64,000 nt of DNA from Marinimicrobium sp. C6131 (GTDB taxonomy: Bacteria; Pseudomonadota; Gammaproteobacteria; Pseudomonadales; Cellvibrionaceae), in assembly GCF_026153455.1 (NCBI RefSeq), contig NZ_CP110629.1, forward strand, positions 3,906,001-3,970,000, written 5' to 3'. Under the pieces are notes generated by a model. It was not told the origin of the DNA. It saw only the letters and a program-made list of their open reading frames with translations, and ran no database searches. Numbering within the stretch: position 1 is the first letter of the stretch; every line of letters starts with the position of its first letter. The translations under genes and the position numbers were made by a program. This document shows positions 1 to 9,647 of the stretch, in pieces.

Positions 1-792
1 CATCCTGATAGGCTGCTTATCACGGCGGCCAACAAGATGCGTACTGGGGAAGAGGTAGTGTTCAATCAGAATCTTACAGGCAGTATCAAAGAGAGTACCC
101 GACTCCCAGTGGACTCGAAAGTTAATGCTCATAACGAAGCTCTCATTCAGGAATTCTGGCGGTCTGGATTCGGCGCTGAGGTGAAAGAGACACAAAAAGG
201 CTGGTTTGTGCCTGATGTAAGTGTTGACCAGATATCAGATTTTGTTACAAGGTTCAGAGTTCATTCTGGAATGGAAATCAGCAAGAAAGCTGTTTTGGAT
301 TATCTCTATGCTATATCCAAAAAATTCCCACATGGTGATGTTCTGTTAATTGCTAACAGAGGGCTTGGAGACGCTGGAAAATTCATGCTTGAGCCACAGA
401 GGCGCTCTGCCAAAAACGCGACACCCAGCGGATGGATTTTATCCGGGTATCGTCTAGCTAGTCGTGGGGATGAAAAGCTTGGTTTGGCTGATGTACAGCT
501 TGAGCAAGCAGAAAAGCAAGCGGAAAACGATCCAAATAGTAAGGCCAATAAGCCGTCGGACATTCACTATCGAACCGTCAGAAATAAGCCACTTTTGATG
601 ATTCATGTTCTTGAACCTGTAGATACAGAACTTGTTGAACTGAAGGGGCAGCGCGTCCCGGCGTTTGGTGTAAGTTTTCCGAATGACCTTTTTGGTACCG
701 AGATCAAGGTGGTTGCCAATCGCGTCTGGGTGGAACAGATGTATGGTTCGTTTGAGGATGATCCGGACGCGGAGGATGATTATGACGACTAG
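1..792 (+). CDS. Z1-domain helicase-like protein, C-terminal part (truncated by window edge)
   Basis: The frame is open from base 1, so the start lies outside the window; about 263 residues are visible. The first residues contain LLITAANKMR, resembling the conserved end of Z1-domain proteins (superfamily II helicase-like). The rest is a C-terminal extension ending in an acidic tail rich in Asp and Glu. The next gene starts 11 bases before this one stops, and an AIPR gene follows. The order Z1, DUF4420 nuclease, AIPR is known from restriction-like defence systems that also carry a MutL/GHKL-type ATPase, which would be expected upstream. The proposed role, NTP-driven work on foreign DNA, is inferred from the family. 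The helicase motifs themselves are outside the window. Confidence 0.75.
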   Translation, partial: HPDRLLITAANKMRTGEEVVFNQNLTGSIKESTRLPVDSKVNAHNEALIQEFWRSGFGAEVKETQKGWFVPDVSVDQISDFVTRFRVHSGMEISKKAVLDYLYAISKKFPHGDVLLIANRGLGDAGKFMLEPQRRSAKNATPSGWILSGYRLASRGDEKLGLADVQLEQAEKQAENDPNSKANKPSDIHYRTVRNKPLLMIHVLEPVDTELVELKGQRVPAFGVSFPNDLFGTEIKVVANRVWVEQMYGSFEDDPDAEDDYDD

Positions 793-1756
793 AGCTACGC
801 CTTGGGAGCAGATTGCTGAACCTCGCTCAGACTATAATGTCAGGCGGATATCTGACACGACAGGGATACCACTCTACTGGGGAAAGGATGCAGTGGGTCA
901 GCGTCTTTTCATTATTGAGCTGGAAGGTGACCACGCTTACCAATACCGTCGTGATGTAACCCGTCTGAATGGAATCAGGGTCGATCTTCGCAATGGTGAG
1001 AATGACAAACAGCAGCGCTTAGTTCTGACGCTTTCCCGAAATGTCGATAGTGACCTTTTCCTCGGACTGTGTGAAACGTTGAAATCCAGTCTGGCTTCTG
1101 TAGTGGATTCCGCCGTTGCGCTGTCAGTTACCCTTCAACACCTGAAGCGATGGAAGGCCTTTCTAGCAGGAAAAAAAGCTAGGTTGCTCACGACCGAAGA
1201 GATTCGCGGTCTATTTGCCGAACTCTATGTTCTTCGTCAGCTGTACTTGTGTCGACTGACGCAGGACGAGGCTGTAGATGCGTGGTGTGGGGCTGACGAC
1301 TCACATCAGGATTTCATTTTCGGTAACGTTGCCATAGAAGTGAAGTCCCTCTCCGGTCGCGAGAGGAACAGTGTCCGCATATCGTCCGAGGATCAACTCG
1401 AGGCATTGGTGGACCGCCTGTTTCTGATGACGGTGCGCCTGATAGATATGCCGGATGCGGAAACGGCACGCTCGCTGAACGACATCGTTGCATTGATCGA
1501 GAAGGAGCTTGTCACTGCCGAGGCTATTGAACAGTTCTCTGAAAAGATTGCCGGTTGTGGGTATGCTGCTCTGACAGACTATGATAGACCACGTTTCGCT
1601 GTTGGCGGCACCAATGGATATGCGGTAACAGACGAGTTTCCCAAGATTGTCCGGTCTCGGATATCGAAAGGACTGGTCCATGTGGCCTATGATATTCAAT
1701 TGGAGGTAATATCTCCGTTTGCCTGTAAAGATGACGAAATATTTGGGAGGTCGTGA
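782..1756 (+). CDS. PD-(D/E)XK motif nuclease, DUF4420 type, of a defence operon
   Basis: A 324-residue protein. The ATG at 782 lies inside the end of the Z1 gene, which implies translational coupling; an upstream start at 683 would create an improbably long overlap. The likely nuclease core is D177 followed by the E-x-K triad E186-V-K188 (sequence DFIFGNVAIEVK), matching the PD-(D/E)XK fold. The N-terminal 130 residues hold a beta-rich part and a helical stretch. Proteins of this type (PF14390) accompany Z1 and AIPR proteins in predicted restriction systems, where they are taken to be the DNA-cutting subunit. The motif is seen directly; the cutting role is inferred. The next gene begins on the base after this stop codon. 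Confidence 0.78.
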   Translation: MTTRATPWEQIAEPRSDYNVRRISDTTGIPLYWGKDAVGQRLFIIELEGDHAYQYRRDVTRLNGIRVDLRNGENDKQQRLVLTLSRNVDSDLFLGLCETLKSSLASVVDSAVALSVTLQHLKRWKAFLAGKKARLLTTEEIRGLFAELYVLRQLYLCRLTQDEAVDAWCGADDSHQDFIFGNVAIEVKSLSGRERNSVRISSEDQLEALVDRLFLMTVRLIDMPDAETARSLNDIVALIEKELVTAEAIEQFSEKIAGCGYAALTDYDRPRFAVGGTNGYAVTDEFPKIVRSRISKGLVHVAYDIQLEVISPFACKDDEIFGRS

Positions 1757-3823
1757 GTGGAGACAACAATCGCAGAGTTCTTTCATGACTTCCGCCAAGA
1801 ACTTCTGTCTGGTGCTGAGGCGGATGGCAACTTCCAACTCTCTGAGTTTATGGAAACCATCGCGAATGAGCTTATCGAAACAGGCGTCACGGAAGGTTTT
1901 GAACTCTGCCATTTTCGTGCTCAACGCGGAATGCGAGTGGATGGATATTGGTTTGACGACGAGGGTGTTCTAGATCTTTTTGTCGCCGACTTTGAATTCC
2001 GCAATGAGCTGACATCCCTGACCAGAACGGATGTCAATGCTGCGTTTAAGCGTGTTTCCAACTTTTTTGAGGCAAGCATCCGAAAAGGCTTGGCTGACGA
2101 GTTGGAGCTCACTTCACCCGAATATGGGCTTGCGAGGCAAATTGCCGACCGAAGGGGGGCAATTAGTCGGCTCAGACTGACCTTATTTTCTGATCGCACG
2201 TTGAGCGAAAGGATTAAGGAGCTGCCCGATTCGGAGGTGTCGGGCGTTCCTGTCAGCTATCAAGTCTGGGATATTTCACGCCTTCATCGGCAGAGAAGCT
2301 CGCGCAGCCACAAGGAGCCTCTCGATCTCGATTTCGATCAGATGTTTGGGGCCGGCATCTTCTGTCTGCCGGCTCACTTGGGCTCTGAAGCTTACCAGTC
2401 CTACCTCATTGTAATGCCGGCCGAAGTGCTCGCTTCGCTTTATGAAAGGTTCGGTGCACGGCTACTAGAACAGAATGTTAGGACATTCCTTCAGGCTCGA
2501 GGCAATGTTAATAAGGGCATAAGGGCTACGATACTTAACGAACCGGGAATGTTTTTTTCCTACAATAACGGGATCACGGCAACCGCACAGGGCGTTGAGA
2601 CCAAGATAACGGATTCTGGTCTTTCGATAACTAGAATCATCGATCTTCAGATAGTCAATGGTGGTCAGACAACTGCTTCGCTGTTCCATACGCGAAGGCG
2701 CGACAAGGCTGACCTTTCTCGAATATTCGTTCAGATGAAGCTATCCGTAATCGATAGTGAGGACACCGAATCCGTGGTCCCGAGAATTTCTGAGTATGCA
2801 AATACCCAAAACCGGGTGAATGCAGCTGACTTCTTTTCCAACCACCCTTTCCACGTGCGAATGGAAGGGTTCTCCAGACGCATCTGGGCACCGGCTCAGA
2901 AAGGCGCGCAGCGTGAGACAAAATGGTTCTATGAACGAGCGCGTGGCCAGTATGCAGACGCTCAATCAAAGCTTACACCCAGTGAACAGCGTCGCTTCAA
3001 AGCGGAGCATCCTAAGCCCCAGATGTTCACAAAAACCGACTTGGCCAAATTCGAGAATGTCTGGGACGATCATCCCAGATACGTAAATCTCGGTGCTCAA
3101 AAAAACTTTGCACAGTATGCGCGGCGCATCGGTCGGGAATGGGAAAAATCCCCCGACGGCTTCAATGAGTCCTACTTCAAGAGGGCGGTTGCACGAGGAT
3201 TGATTTTCCGTGCGACTGAAAAGCTGGTTTCAGTACAGCCTTGGTACAACGGAGGATATCGTGCCAATATCGTTGCCTACACGCTTGCGGTGCTGAATGG
3301 TATCATAGAACGACGAAAGAGACGTCTCGATTTTTCTCGAATATGGAATGATCAAGGTATCGATGCCACTTTGGAAGCCGCCGTCTCCATTGTTTCCCAT
3401 GCGGTGAATGAGGATATTACCCGGCCCCCGGGTGGCATCTCAAACGTCTCTGAATGGTGCAAGAAGGAAGCCTGCTGGGACCGGATCCAGGATCGAATGG
3501 TTGAGATTGAAAGAAGCCTTCCGTCCAAATTCTTCTCTCAGCTCCTGTCTTCCGATGAGCAGGCAGCGGAGGATCGAACTGCGAAGCAGACCCAAAGGAT
3601 CGACGACGGTATAGAAGCACAGCGACAGGTACTGGAAATTCCTGCCGAGGAATGGACGCGCCTTCATCAGACTCTTAATGAAAAGGCGCTTTTAACCCCG
3701 AAGGAGATCGGCATTCTAAAAGTCGCCATACAGATTCCAGCAAAAATTCCCTCTGAAAAGCAATGCGCGGTACTGCTTGATCTTTTGGAGAGAGGGAAAG
3801 AGGAAGGGATAATAGTCGGTTGA
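1757..3823 (+). CDS. AIPR (abortive infection phage resistance) family protein
   Basis: A 688-residue protein with a GTG start directly after the stop of the nuclease gene; GGGAGG at about 1746-1750 is a good ribosome-binding site for it. The signature IVNGGQTT near residues 298-305 is the hallmark of the AIPR family (PF10592), and the preceding FFSYNNGITATA is also typical. The C-terminal quarter is charged and probably helical. AIPR proteins occur in abortive-infection and restriction-like loci, but their biochemical activity is not established. It is the last gene of the operon; a large hairpin lies just downstream. Base composition in this operon is lower in G+C than in the following genes, suggesting lateral transfer. 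Confidence 0.82.
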   Translation: METTIAEFFHDFRQELLSGAEADGNFQLSEFMETIANELIETGVTEGFELCHFRAQRGMRVDGYWFDDEGVLDLFVADFEFRNELTSLTRTDVNAAFKRVSNFFEASIRKGLADELELTSPEYGLARQIADRRGAISRLRLTLFSDRTLSERIKELPDSEVSGVPVSYQVWDISRLHRQRSSRSHKEPLDLDFDQMFGAGIFCLPAHLGSEAYQSYLIVMPAEVLASLYERFGARLLEQNVRTFLQARGNVNKGIRATILNEPGMFFSYNNGITATAQGVETKITDSGLSITRIIDLQIVNGGQTTASLFHTRRRDKADLSRIFVQMKLSVIDSEDTESVVPRISEYANTQNRVNAADFFSNHPFHVRMEGFSRRIWAPAQKGAQRETKWFYERARGQYADAQSKLTPSEQRRFKAEHPKPQMFTKTDLAKFENVWDDHPRYVNLGAQKNFAQYARRIGREWEKSPDGFNESYFKRAVARGLIFRATEKLVSVQPWYNGGYRANIVAYTLAVLNGIIERRKRRLDFSRIWNDQGIDATLEAAVSIVSHAVNEDITRPPGGISNVSEWCKKEACWDRIQDRMVEIERSLPSKFFSQLLSSDEQAAEDRTAKQTQRIDDGIEAQRQVLEIPAEEWTRLHQTLNEKALLTPKEIGILKVAIQIPAKIPSEKQCAVLLDLLERGKEEGIIVG

Positions 3824-3829
3824 TATGGA

Positions 3830-3897
3830 GTAGTCCAGACTTGATCTGACAGACACCTTCGGAAAAAACGGTAACTGTCAGATCAAGCCTAGGCTAC
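3830..3897. repeat. Large imperfect hairpin (REP-like or terminator-like) after the defence operon
   Basis: The 13-base arm CTTGATCTGACAG (3840-3852) is repeated as a perfect reverse complement at 3875-3887. The arms extend outwards for ten more bases with seven matches, giving a stem of about 23 bp around a 22-base loop. There is no T-run after the stem, so a simple Rho-independent terminator is less likely than a REP-type or transposon-associated palindrome. It separates two convergent genes (AIPR on plus, UvrA on minus) and marks the change in base composition. Confidence 0.6.
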
Positions 3898-3938
3898 TAC
3901 AGATACGCTTCGCTTATCTGCCGGTACCCATGTGGGAT

Positions 3939-6900
3939 TTAATTCAGTATTTCTCTTAAATACTGACCAGTATAAGACCGCTTTCGCTTGACCAGGGTCT
4001 CAGGCCTACCTTGGGCGATAACTTTGCCACCCTGGCTGCCTCCTTCCGGCCCCAAATCAATCACCCAATCCGCCTCGGCGATCACATCCAGGTTGTGCTC
4101 GATCACCAGCACGGAGTTACCGGCATCCACCAAGCGGTGCAGTACGTGCAGGAGTTTGTCCACGTCGGCCATATGCAGGCCGACGGTGGGTTCATCGAGG
4201 ACGTAGAGGTTGTGGGCTGACCTTCGGCCTTTGTTGTCTTCCGGGGTCATGTTGGCTTTGCTGAGTTCGGCCACCAGTTTGATCCGCTGGGCTTCGCCGC
4301 CGCTCAGGGTCGGGCTCTGTTGGCCCAGGGTCAGGTAGCCCAGGCCCACGTCCTGCAGCAGGCGCAGGGCGTGGTGGACTTTGCTGATGGGGGCGAAGAA
4401 CTCGACCGCCTCGTCGATGTTCATGGCGAGGACGTCGCCGATGTGTTTGCCTTTGTATTTGACGCTCAGGGTTTCGTCGTTGAAACGCCAGCCGTGGCAC
4501 ACGTCGCAGGGAACGCGCACGTCAGGCAGGAAGTTCATTTCGATTTTCTGTTCGCCCTGACCGCCGCAGGCGTCGCAGCGGCCGTCGCCGGCGTTGAAGG
4601 AAAAGCGCGCGGGGGTGTAGCCGCGCAGGCGGGCGTCCACGGTGCCGGCAAAGAGTTTGCGGATGGTGTCCCAGATGCCGATGTAGGTGGCGGGGCAGGA
4701 GCGCGGCGTTTTGCCGATGGGGGTCTGGTCCACTTCCAGAATACGGTCGACGCTTTCCCAGCCGGTGATCTGGCTGGCGCCGGTCCAGGTCTGTCTGGTT
4801 TTGCGTTTCTGGGCGATGGCCTGTTTGAGGTTCGGGTACAGAACGCCCCGTATCAGGGTGCTTTTGCCGCTGCCACTGACGCCGGTGATGGTGACCAGTT
4901 GGCGCAGGGGGATGCTGACGTTGATGTTGCGCAGATTGTTCTGCGTGGCGCCTTCGATGTGCAGGCTTTCTTTGTCCCAGAGTTTGCGCATCTCAGCGTT
5001 GCGCAAATCGGGCATGGGGTGGCGCAGGGGCTCGGAGAGCATCTGTCCGGTGAGCGAGCGCTTGTTGCCCATCACCTGTTTCAGGCTGCCGTGGGCCACG
5101 ACTTCGCCCCCGTTGATGCCCGCGCGAGGGCCCATGTCGATCAGGTGGTCGGCTTCGCGAATGGTGTCTTCGTCGTGTTCGACCACCACCACGGTGTTGC
5201 CCTGTTGTTGCAGCTCGCGCAGGGTGTCGATCAGCTTGCGGTTGTCCCGGGTGTGCAAGCCGATGGTGGGTTCGTCCAGAACGTAACACACGCCCTGGAG
5301 GCTGGAACCCAGTTGCGCGGCCAGGCGGATGCGCTGGGCTTCGCCGCCACTCAGGGTGGGGGCGGCGCGGTCCAGGCTCAGGTAGTCGAGCCCGACTTTC
5401 TGCAGGAACTGGAGGCGGCTGTGCATTTCCGCCAGCAGGTCCCGGGCGATGGCCTGCTCATTGGTTTTCAGTTTGAGGGTCTTGAACCACTGCTCGGCGG
5501 CGTCCACGGGTAGGGAGGCCAGCTCGGCAATGGAGCGGTCCCGGAAGCGCACGGCGAGGGCCGTGGGGTTCAGGCGCTGGCCGTTACAGCCCGGGCAGAT
5601 TTTTTCCGTACCCGCTTCTTCGTCCGGCAGCCAGGTGCGCTCCTCGCCGGTCTGCTCTTCGTCAAAGCCCTTGATGATCTGCCCGGTGCCGTAGCAGCGT
5701 TGGCACCAGCCGTGTTTGGAGTTGTAGGAGAACAGGCGCGGGTCCAGTTCATCGAAGCCGTCGCCACAGCTCGGGCAAGCACGTTGAGTGGAGAACAGGC
5801 GTTCGCCGGCGGCCTGCTTGCCCGTACGTTTATCGACGGGCGCCACAATCACAATGCCGTTGCCGAGATCCAATGCCTGTTTCAGGCCATCCATCAAGGC
5901 CCGTTCGTTCCTGGCGGAAACGGTCACGTCGGTGAGCGGCAGCTCGATGTTGTGTTCGCGGTAGCGGTCCAGCTTGGGCCAGTTGTCGGTGGGCTGGTAC
6001 TCGCCGTCCACCCGCAGTTTCGTATAGCCACGGGCGGCGGCCCATTCGGCCAGTTCGCGGTAGATGCCCTTGCGCGCGACCACCATGGGCGCGAGTAACG
6101 TGACCTCCCGGTTGCGGTAATCTTTCTGCACCCGCGCGAGAATGGCGGCGGGCGTTTGCGGCTCGATCGGCACCTCGCATTTGGGGCAGTGCTGGGTGCC
6201 GAGCTTGACGTAGAGCAGACGCAGGTAGTGGTAGATTTCGGTCAGGGTCGCCAGGGTGCTTTTGCGGCCGCCGCGGCTGGTGCGCTGCTCGATGGCCACC
6301 GCCGGGGGGATGCCGTAAATGGCATCCACGTCCGGGCGCGAGGCGGGCTGCACAAACTGCCGGGCATAGGCGTTCAGGGATTCCAGATAGCGACGTTGAC
6401 CTTCGCCAAAAATCAGATCGAAGGCGAGGGTGCTTTTGCCACTGCCGCTGACACCGGAGATCACCGTGAGCTTATCCCGCGGAATGGTGACGTCGATGTT
6501 CTTCAGGTTATGTTCGCGGGCATGGTGCACGCTGATCACCTGATCGGTTTTGCGTTTGCGTTTTTTCGCGGGCGCGGGCAGAGCGACCCCTTGGGTCAGG
6601 GACTCGTCGTACTCGCGCAATGCCCGGGCGGTATAACCTTTGTTGCTGGCCATGATCTCGTCGGGTGTGCCCGCCGCCAGTAGCTCACCGCCGGCGTCGC
6701 CGCCTTCCGGCCCAATGTCGATCAACCAGTCTGCGGCGCGAATCACATCCAGGTTATGTTCGATCACCAGGAGCGAATGCCCCGCCGCCTGTAGCTGACG
6801 GAAGGCGCCCATGAGGGTGGCGATATCGGCAAAGTGCAGACCGGTGGTGGGTTCGTCGAACAGAAACAGGATGTGTTCTTTGTCTTTGGCTTTAGTGTTG

Positions 6901-9479
6901 GCCAGGTGGCCGGCGAGTTTCAGGCGCTGCGCTTCACCGCCACTCAGGGTGGGCACGGCCTGGCCCAGTTGCACATAGTCCAGGCCCACGTCCGCCAGCG
7001 GTTGCAGGCTGCGTTGGACCTCGGGTTTATCATGGAAGAACGTCAGTGCTTCGGCCACGGTCATGGCCAGGGCGTCGGCGATGGACAATGCCCGGCGGCC
7101 CTCGTCGGCATCCTGCAGCAGTTTCACTTCCAGAATTTCATCGCGGAAACGTTTGCCGTCGCAGTCCGGGCAGCGCAGATACACATCGCTCAGAAACTGC
7201 ATTTCCACATGTTCGAAGCCGTTGCCCTGACAGGTGGGGCAACGGCCGTTGCCGGAGTTGAAGCTGAAGGTGCCCGGGGTATAGCCGCGCTCTTTGGCCA
7301 GGGGAGTGGCGACAAACAGCTTGCGGATGGCGTCGAAGGCGCCCACATAGGTGGCCGGTGTGGAGCGGGTGGTTTTGCCGATGGGGCTCTGGTCGACCAT
7401 CACCGCCCGGTCGATTTTGTCCAGCCCGTCGATGCGTTGGTGCGCGCCGGGCGCTTCGGTCTGTTCGCCCAGGTGTTTGAGAATGGCCGGGTAGAGTATT
7501 TGGCGCATCAGGGTGGATTTGCCCGAGCCGCTCACGCCGGTCAGACACACCAGCTGTTGCAGCGGAATGGTGACGTCGATGTTTTTCAGATTGTGTTCGC
7601 TGGCGCCGCGAATGGTCAGCGTCTGTTTTTCGGTGGCGCCCTCAAGAGCCCGGGGGCTCGACACCTGTTCCTTGCCACTCAAGTAGCGGGCGGTGAGGTT
7701 GCCCGCCTTGCGCATCAGAGCGTTGGGCGTGCCGAAGAATTCGATATTGCCGCCATGGCGGCCCGGGCCGGGGCCGATGTCGAGGATACGGTCGGCGGCG
7801 AGGATCACCTGGGGGTCGTGCTCCACCACCAGCAGGGAGTTGCCGGCGTCGCGCAACCGGTGCAGGACTTTGACCAGCCGCTGGATATCACGCGGGTGCA
7901 GGCCGGTGCTGGGCTCGTCCAGCACGAACAGGGTGTTGACCAGTGAGGTGCCCAGAGCGGTGGTGAGGTTGATGCGCTGCACTTCGCCGCCGCTCAGGGT
8001 GCGGGACTGGCGGTCCAGGGTCAGGTAGTCCAGGCCCACTTCGCACAGGTAGCCCAGCCGCGAGCGGATTTCTTCCAGCAGCAGTTGGGTGGGTTCGTCC
8101 GCGTTGGCGTCGCCCATTTGCTCGAAAAAGTCGGCGCAGCGAACCAGGGGCAGACGCATCACATCGGCAATGTTGAGACCGGGCAATTGGTTGAACCGAT
8201 CCGCTGCCAACGTATTGCCCCTGGGCATAAAGCGGGGGCGACCGGACAGCGCCTGTTCGGCCGCCTCCAAGGAACCTACCCGCCACCAGAGCGAGGCGGG
8301 TTTCAGGCGGGCACCGCCGCAGTCCTGGCAGGGCGTGTAGGAGCGATACTTGGACAGCAGCACCCGGATGTGCATTTTGTAGGCTTTGCTTTCCAGCCAG
8401 TCGAAAAATTCCTTGATGCCGTACCAGCGCCCGCTGCTCCAGGAGCCTTCACCCTCGCCTTGAATGACCCACTGTTGTTGCTCGTCGGTCAGCTCCGCCC
8501 AGGGTTTGGTGATGGGGATGCTGCGCTTTTTGGCGAAGCGGATCAGGTCCCGTTGGACTTCGTTGAACGACGGCGTCTGAATCGGTTTGATCGCGCCGTC
8601 TTTCAGGCTCAGGCGCTCGTCCGGAATCACCAGACCGTAATCCACGCCGATGATGCGGCCGAAGCCCCGGCAACTGTCGCAGGCGCCCAGAGGCGAGTTG
8701 AAGGAGAACTGGCTCGGCGTCGGCTCCGGGTAGTCGATATCGCAGCTCGGGCAGTGGTGGTGGCTGGAGAAGCGCTCCGGCTTGCTCACGGTTTTGTCGG
8801 CGCCCATCGGGTAGATCAGCACATGGCCCTTGCCGTAATGCAGGGCGGTTTCCACCGCCTCGGTGAGCCGGCCCCGGTTCTCGTCGGTCAGCTTGAGCCG
8901 GTCCTGTACCACTTCCACCCGGCTGCCATCACGCACATGGATGCGGGCGTAGCCCTGCTGGTTGAGCAGTTGCAGCACCTCATCGTCGCTGAGCGTCTCC
9001 GGCACGGTAATGGGCAGGCAGATCATCAGCCGCTGATCGTTGGGCCAGTCCCGATAGAGCGCTTCCACCACGCTCTGGGCGGTGTCGCACACCACCTCCC
9101 GGCCACAGCCCTGGCAATACAGATGGGCCAGGCGGGAGAAGAGCAGCTTCAGGTAGTCGTTCAGTTCGGTCATGGTGCCCACGGTGGAGCGGGACGTGCG
9201 CACCGTATTGCTCTGCTCAATGGCGATGGCCGGTGGGATGCCGTCGATCAGGTCCACCGCCGGCTTGTCCATCCGGTCCAGAAACTGCCGGGCGTAGGCG
9301 GAGAAGGTCTCCACGTAGCGGCGCTGGCCCTCGGCGTAGATGGTATCGAACGCCAGGGTGGACTTGCCCGAGCCACTGACGCCGGTGACCACCACCATCT
9401 CCCCCAGGGGGATATCCAGATCCAGGTTCTTCAGGTTGTTCTGGCGGGCGCCGCGGACAATGATGGCATCGTGGGACAT
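3939..9479 (-). CDS. uvrA: Tandem-fused UvrA-like excinuclease ABC subunit A (double length)
   Basis: This 1846-residue protein is about twice the usual UvrA length (about 940). Two complete UvrA units are joined by a basic linker (KKRKRK near residue 970). Each unit has two ABC ATPase modules: Walker A GVSGSGKST occurs near residues 33, 651, 1011 and 1536, and each module has its own LSGGE signature and LDEP(S/T)xGLH Walker B/D-loop region. CxxC pairs typical of UvrA zinc modules occur in both units, as does the insert where UvrB binds in canonical UvrA. UvrA scans DNA for lesions as a dimer; here the dimer would be covalent. No uvrB or uvrC is nearby, so this may be an accessory paralogue. 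The gene stands alone on the minus strand and converges on the defence operon. Confidence 0.93.
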   Translation of the reverse strand: MSHDAIIVRGARQNNLKNLDLDIPLGEMVVVTGVSGSGKSTLAFDTIYAEGQRRYVETFSAYARQFLDRMDKPAVDLIDGIPPAIAIEQSNTVRTSRSTVGTMTELNDYLKLLFSRLAHLYCQGCGREVVCDTAQSVVEALYRDWPNDQRLMICLPITVPETLSDDEVLQLLNQQGYARIHVRDGSRVEVVQDRLKLTDENRGRLTEAVETALHYGKGHVLIYPMGADKTVSKPERFSSHHHCPSCDIDYPEPTPSQFSFNSPLGACDSCRGFGRIIGVDYGLVIPDERLSLKDGAIKPIQTPSFNEVQRDLIRFAKKRSIPITKPWAELTDEQQQWVIQGEGEGSWSSGRWYGIKEFFDWLESKAYKMHIRVLLSKYRSYTPCQDCGGARLKPASLWWRVGSLEAAEQALSGRPRFMPRGNTLAADRFNQLPGLNIADVMRLPLVRCADFFEQMGDANADEPTQLLLEEIRSRLGYLCEVGLDYLTLDRQSRTLSGGEVQRINLTTALGTSLVNTLFVLDEPSTGLHPRDIQRLVKVLHRLRDAGNSLLVVEHDPQVILAADRILDIGPGPGRHGGNIEFFGTPNALMRKAGNLTARYLSGKEQVSSPRALEGATEKQTLTIRGASEHNLKNIDVTIPLQQLVCLTGVSGSGKSTLMRQILYPAILKHLGEQTEAPGAHQRIDGLDKIDRAVMVDQSPIGKTTRSTPATYVGAFDAIRKLFVATPLAKERGYTPGTFSFNSGNGRCPTCQGNGFEHVEMQFLSDVYLRCPDCDGKRFRDEILEVKLLQDADEGRRALSIADALAMTVAEALTFFHDKPEVQRSLQPLADVGLDYVQLGQAVPTLSGGEAQRLKLAGHLANTKAKDKEHILFLFDEPTTGLHFADIATLMGAFRQLQAAGHSLLVIEHNLDVIRAADWLIDIGPEGGDAGGELLAAGTPDEIMASNKGYTARALREYDESLTQGVALPAPAKKRKRKTDQVISVHHAREHNLKNIDVTIPRDKLTVISGVSGSGKSTLAFDLIFGEGQRRYLESLNAYARQFVQPASRPDVDAIYGIPPAVAIEQRTSRGGRKSTLATLTEIYHYLRLLYVKLGTQHCPKCEVPIEPQTPAAILARVQKDYRNREVTLLAPMVVARKGIYRELAEWAAARGYTKLRVDGEYQPTDNWPKLDRYREHNIELPLTDVTVSARNERALMDGLKQALDLGNGIVIVAPVDKRTGKQAAGERLFSTQRACPSCGDGFDELDPRLFSYNSKHGWCQRCYGTGQIIKGFDEEQTGEERTWLPDEEAGTEKICPGCNGQRLNPTALAVRFRDRSIAELASLPVDAAEQWFKTLKLKTNEQAIARDLLAEMHSRLQFLQKVGLDYLSLDRAAPTLSGGEAQRIRLAAQLGSSLQGVCYVLDEPTIGLHTRDNRKLIDTLRELQQQGNTVVVVEHDEDTIREADHLIDMGPRAGINGGEVVAHGSLKQVMGNKRSLTGQMLSEPLRHPMPDLRNAEMRKLWDKESLHIEGATQNNLRNINVSIPLRQLVTITGVSGSGKSTLIRGVLYPNLKQAIAQKRKTRQTWTGASQITGWESVDRILEVDQTPIGKTPRSCPATYIGIWDTIRKLFAGTVDARLRGYTPARFSFNAGDGRCDACGGQGEQKIEMNFLPDVRVPCDVCHGWRFNDETLSVKYKGKHIGDVLAMNIDEAVEFFAPISKVHHALRLLQDVGLGYLTLGQQSPTLSGGEAQRIKLVAELSKANMTPEDNKGRRSAHNLYVLDEPTVGLHMADVDKLLHVLHRLVDAGNSVLVIEHNLDVIAEADWVIDLGPEGGSQGGKVIAQGRPETLVKRKRSYTGQYLREILN

Positions 9480-9553
9480 AAGCGGGGGCAGACTCCGGAG
9501 TTGGCAGAAGGGCTCAATATACGGGAATTAGACATTACGACCAAGGGCGCCGG

Positions 9554-9581
9554 TTGGATGTCGGAGGCTGCCTGTTATACT
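9554..9581 (+). promoter_or_regulatory. Putative sigma70-type promoter before the gene at 9648
   Basis: TTGGAT (9554-9559) and TATACT (9576-9581) are spaced by 16 bases. The -10 box matches the consensus at five of six positions, the -35 box at only three. It would give an untranslated leader of about 60 bases. It lies in the divergent gap between uvrA and the unknown gene at 9648. Confidence 0.4.
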
Positions 9582-9647
9582 TCGTACGACGCTCGGACTT
9601 GGTCTCTGGGCGTCAACTGAAATGGATAGCACAATTGTGGTGGTGTG

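Noticed and set aside
683..781. Upstream extension of the PD-(D/E)XK nuclease gene
   Set aside because: It would overlap the Z1 gene by over 100 bases and encodes a low-quality Arg/Met-rich segment; the ATG at 782 is a better coupled start.
4320..9620. Long open frames on the plus strand inside the uvrA gene (for example about 8085-9620 and 6834-7946)
   Set aside because: Antisense shadows of a GC-rich gene; no ribosome-binding sites or recognisable domains, while the minus frame is a perfect UvrA.
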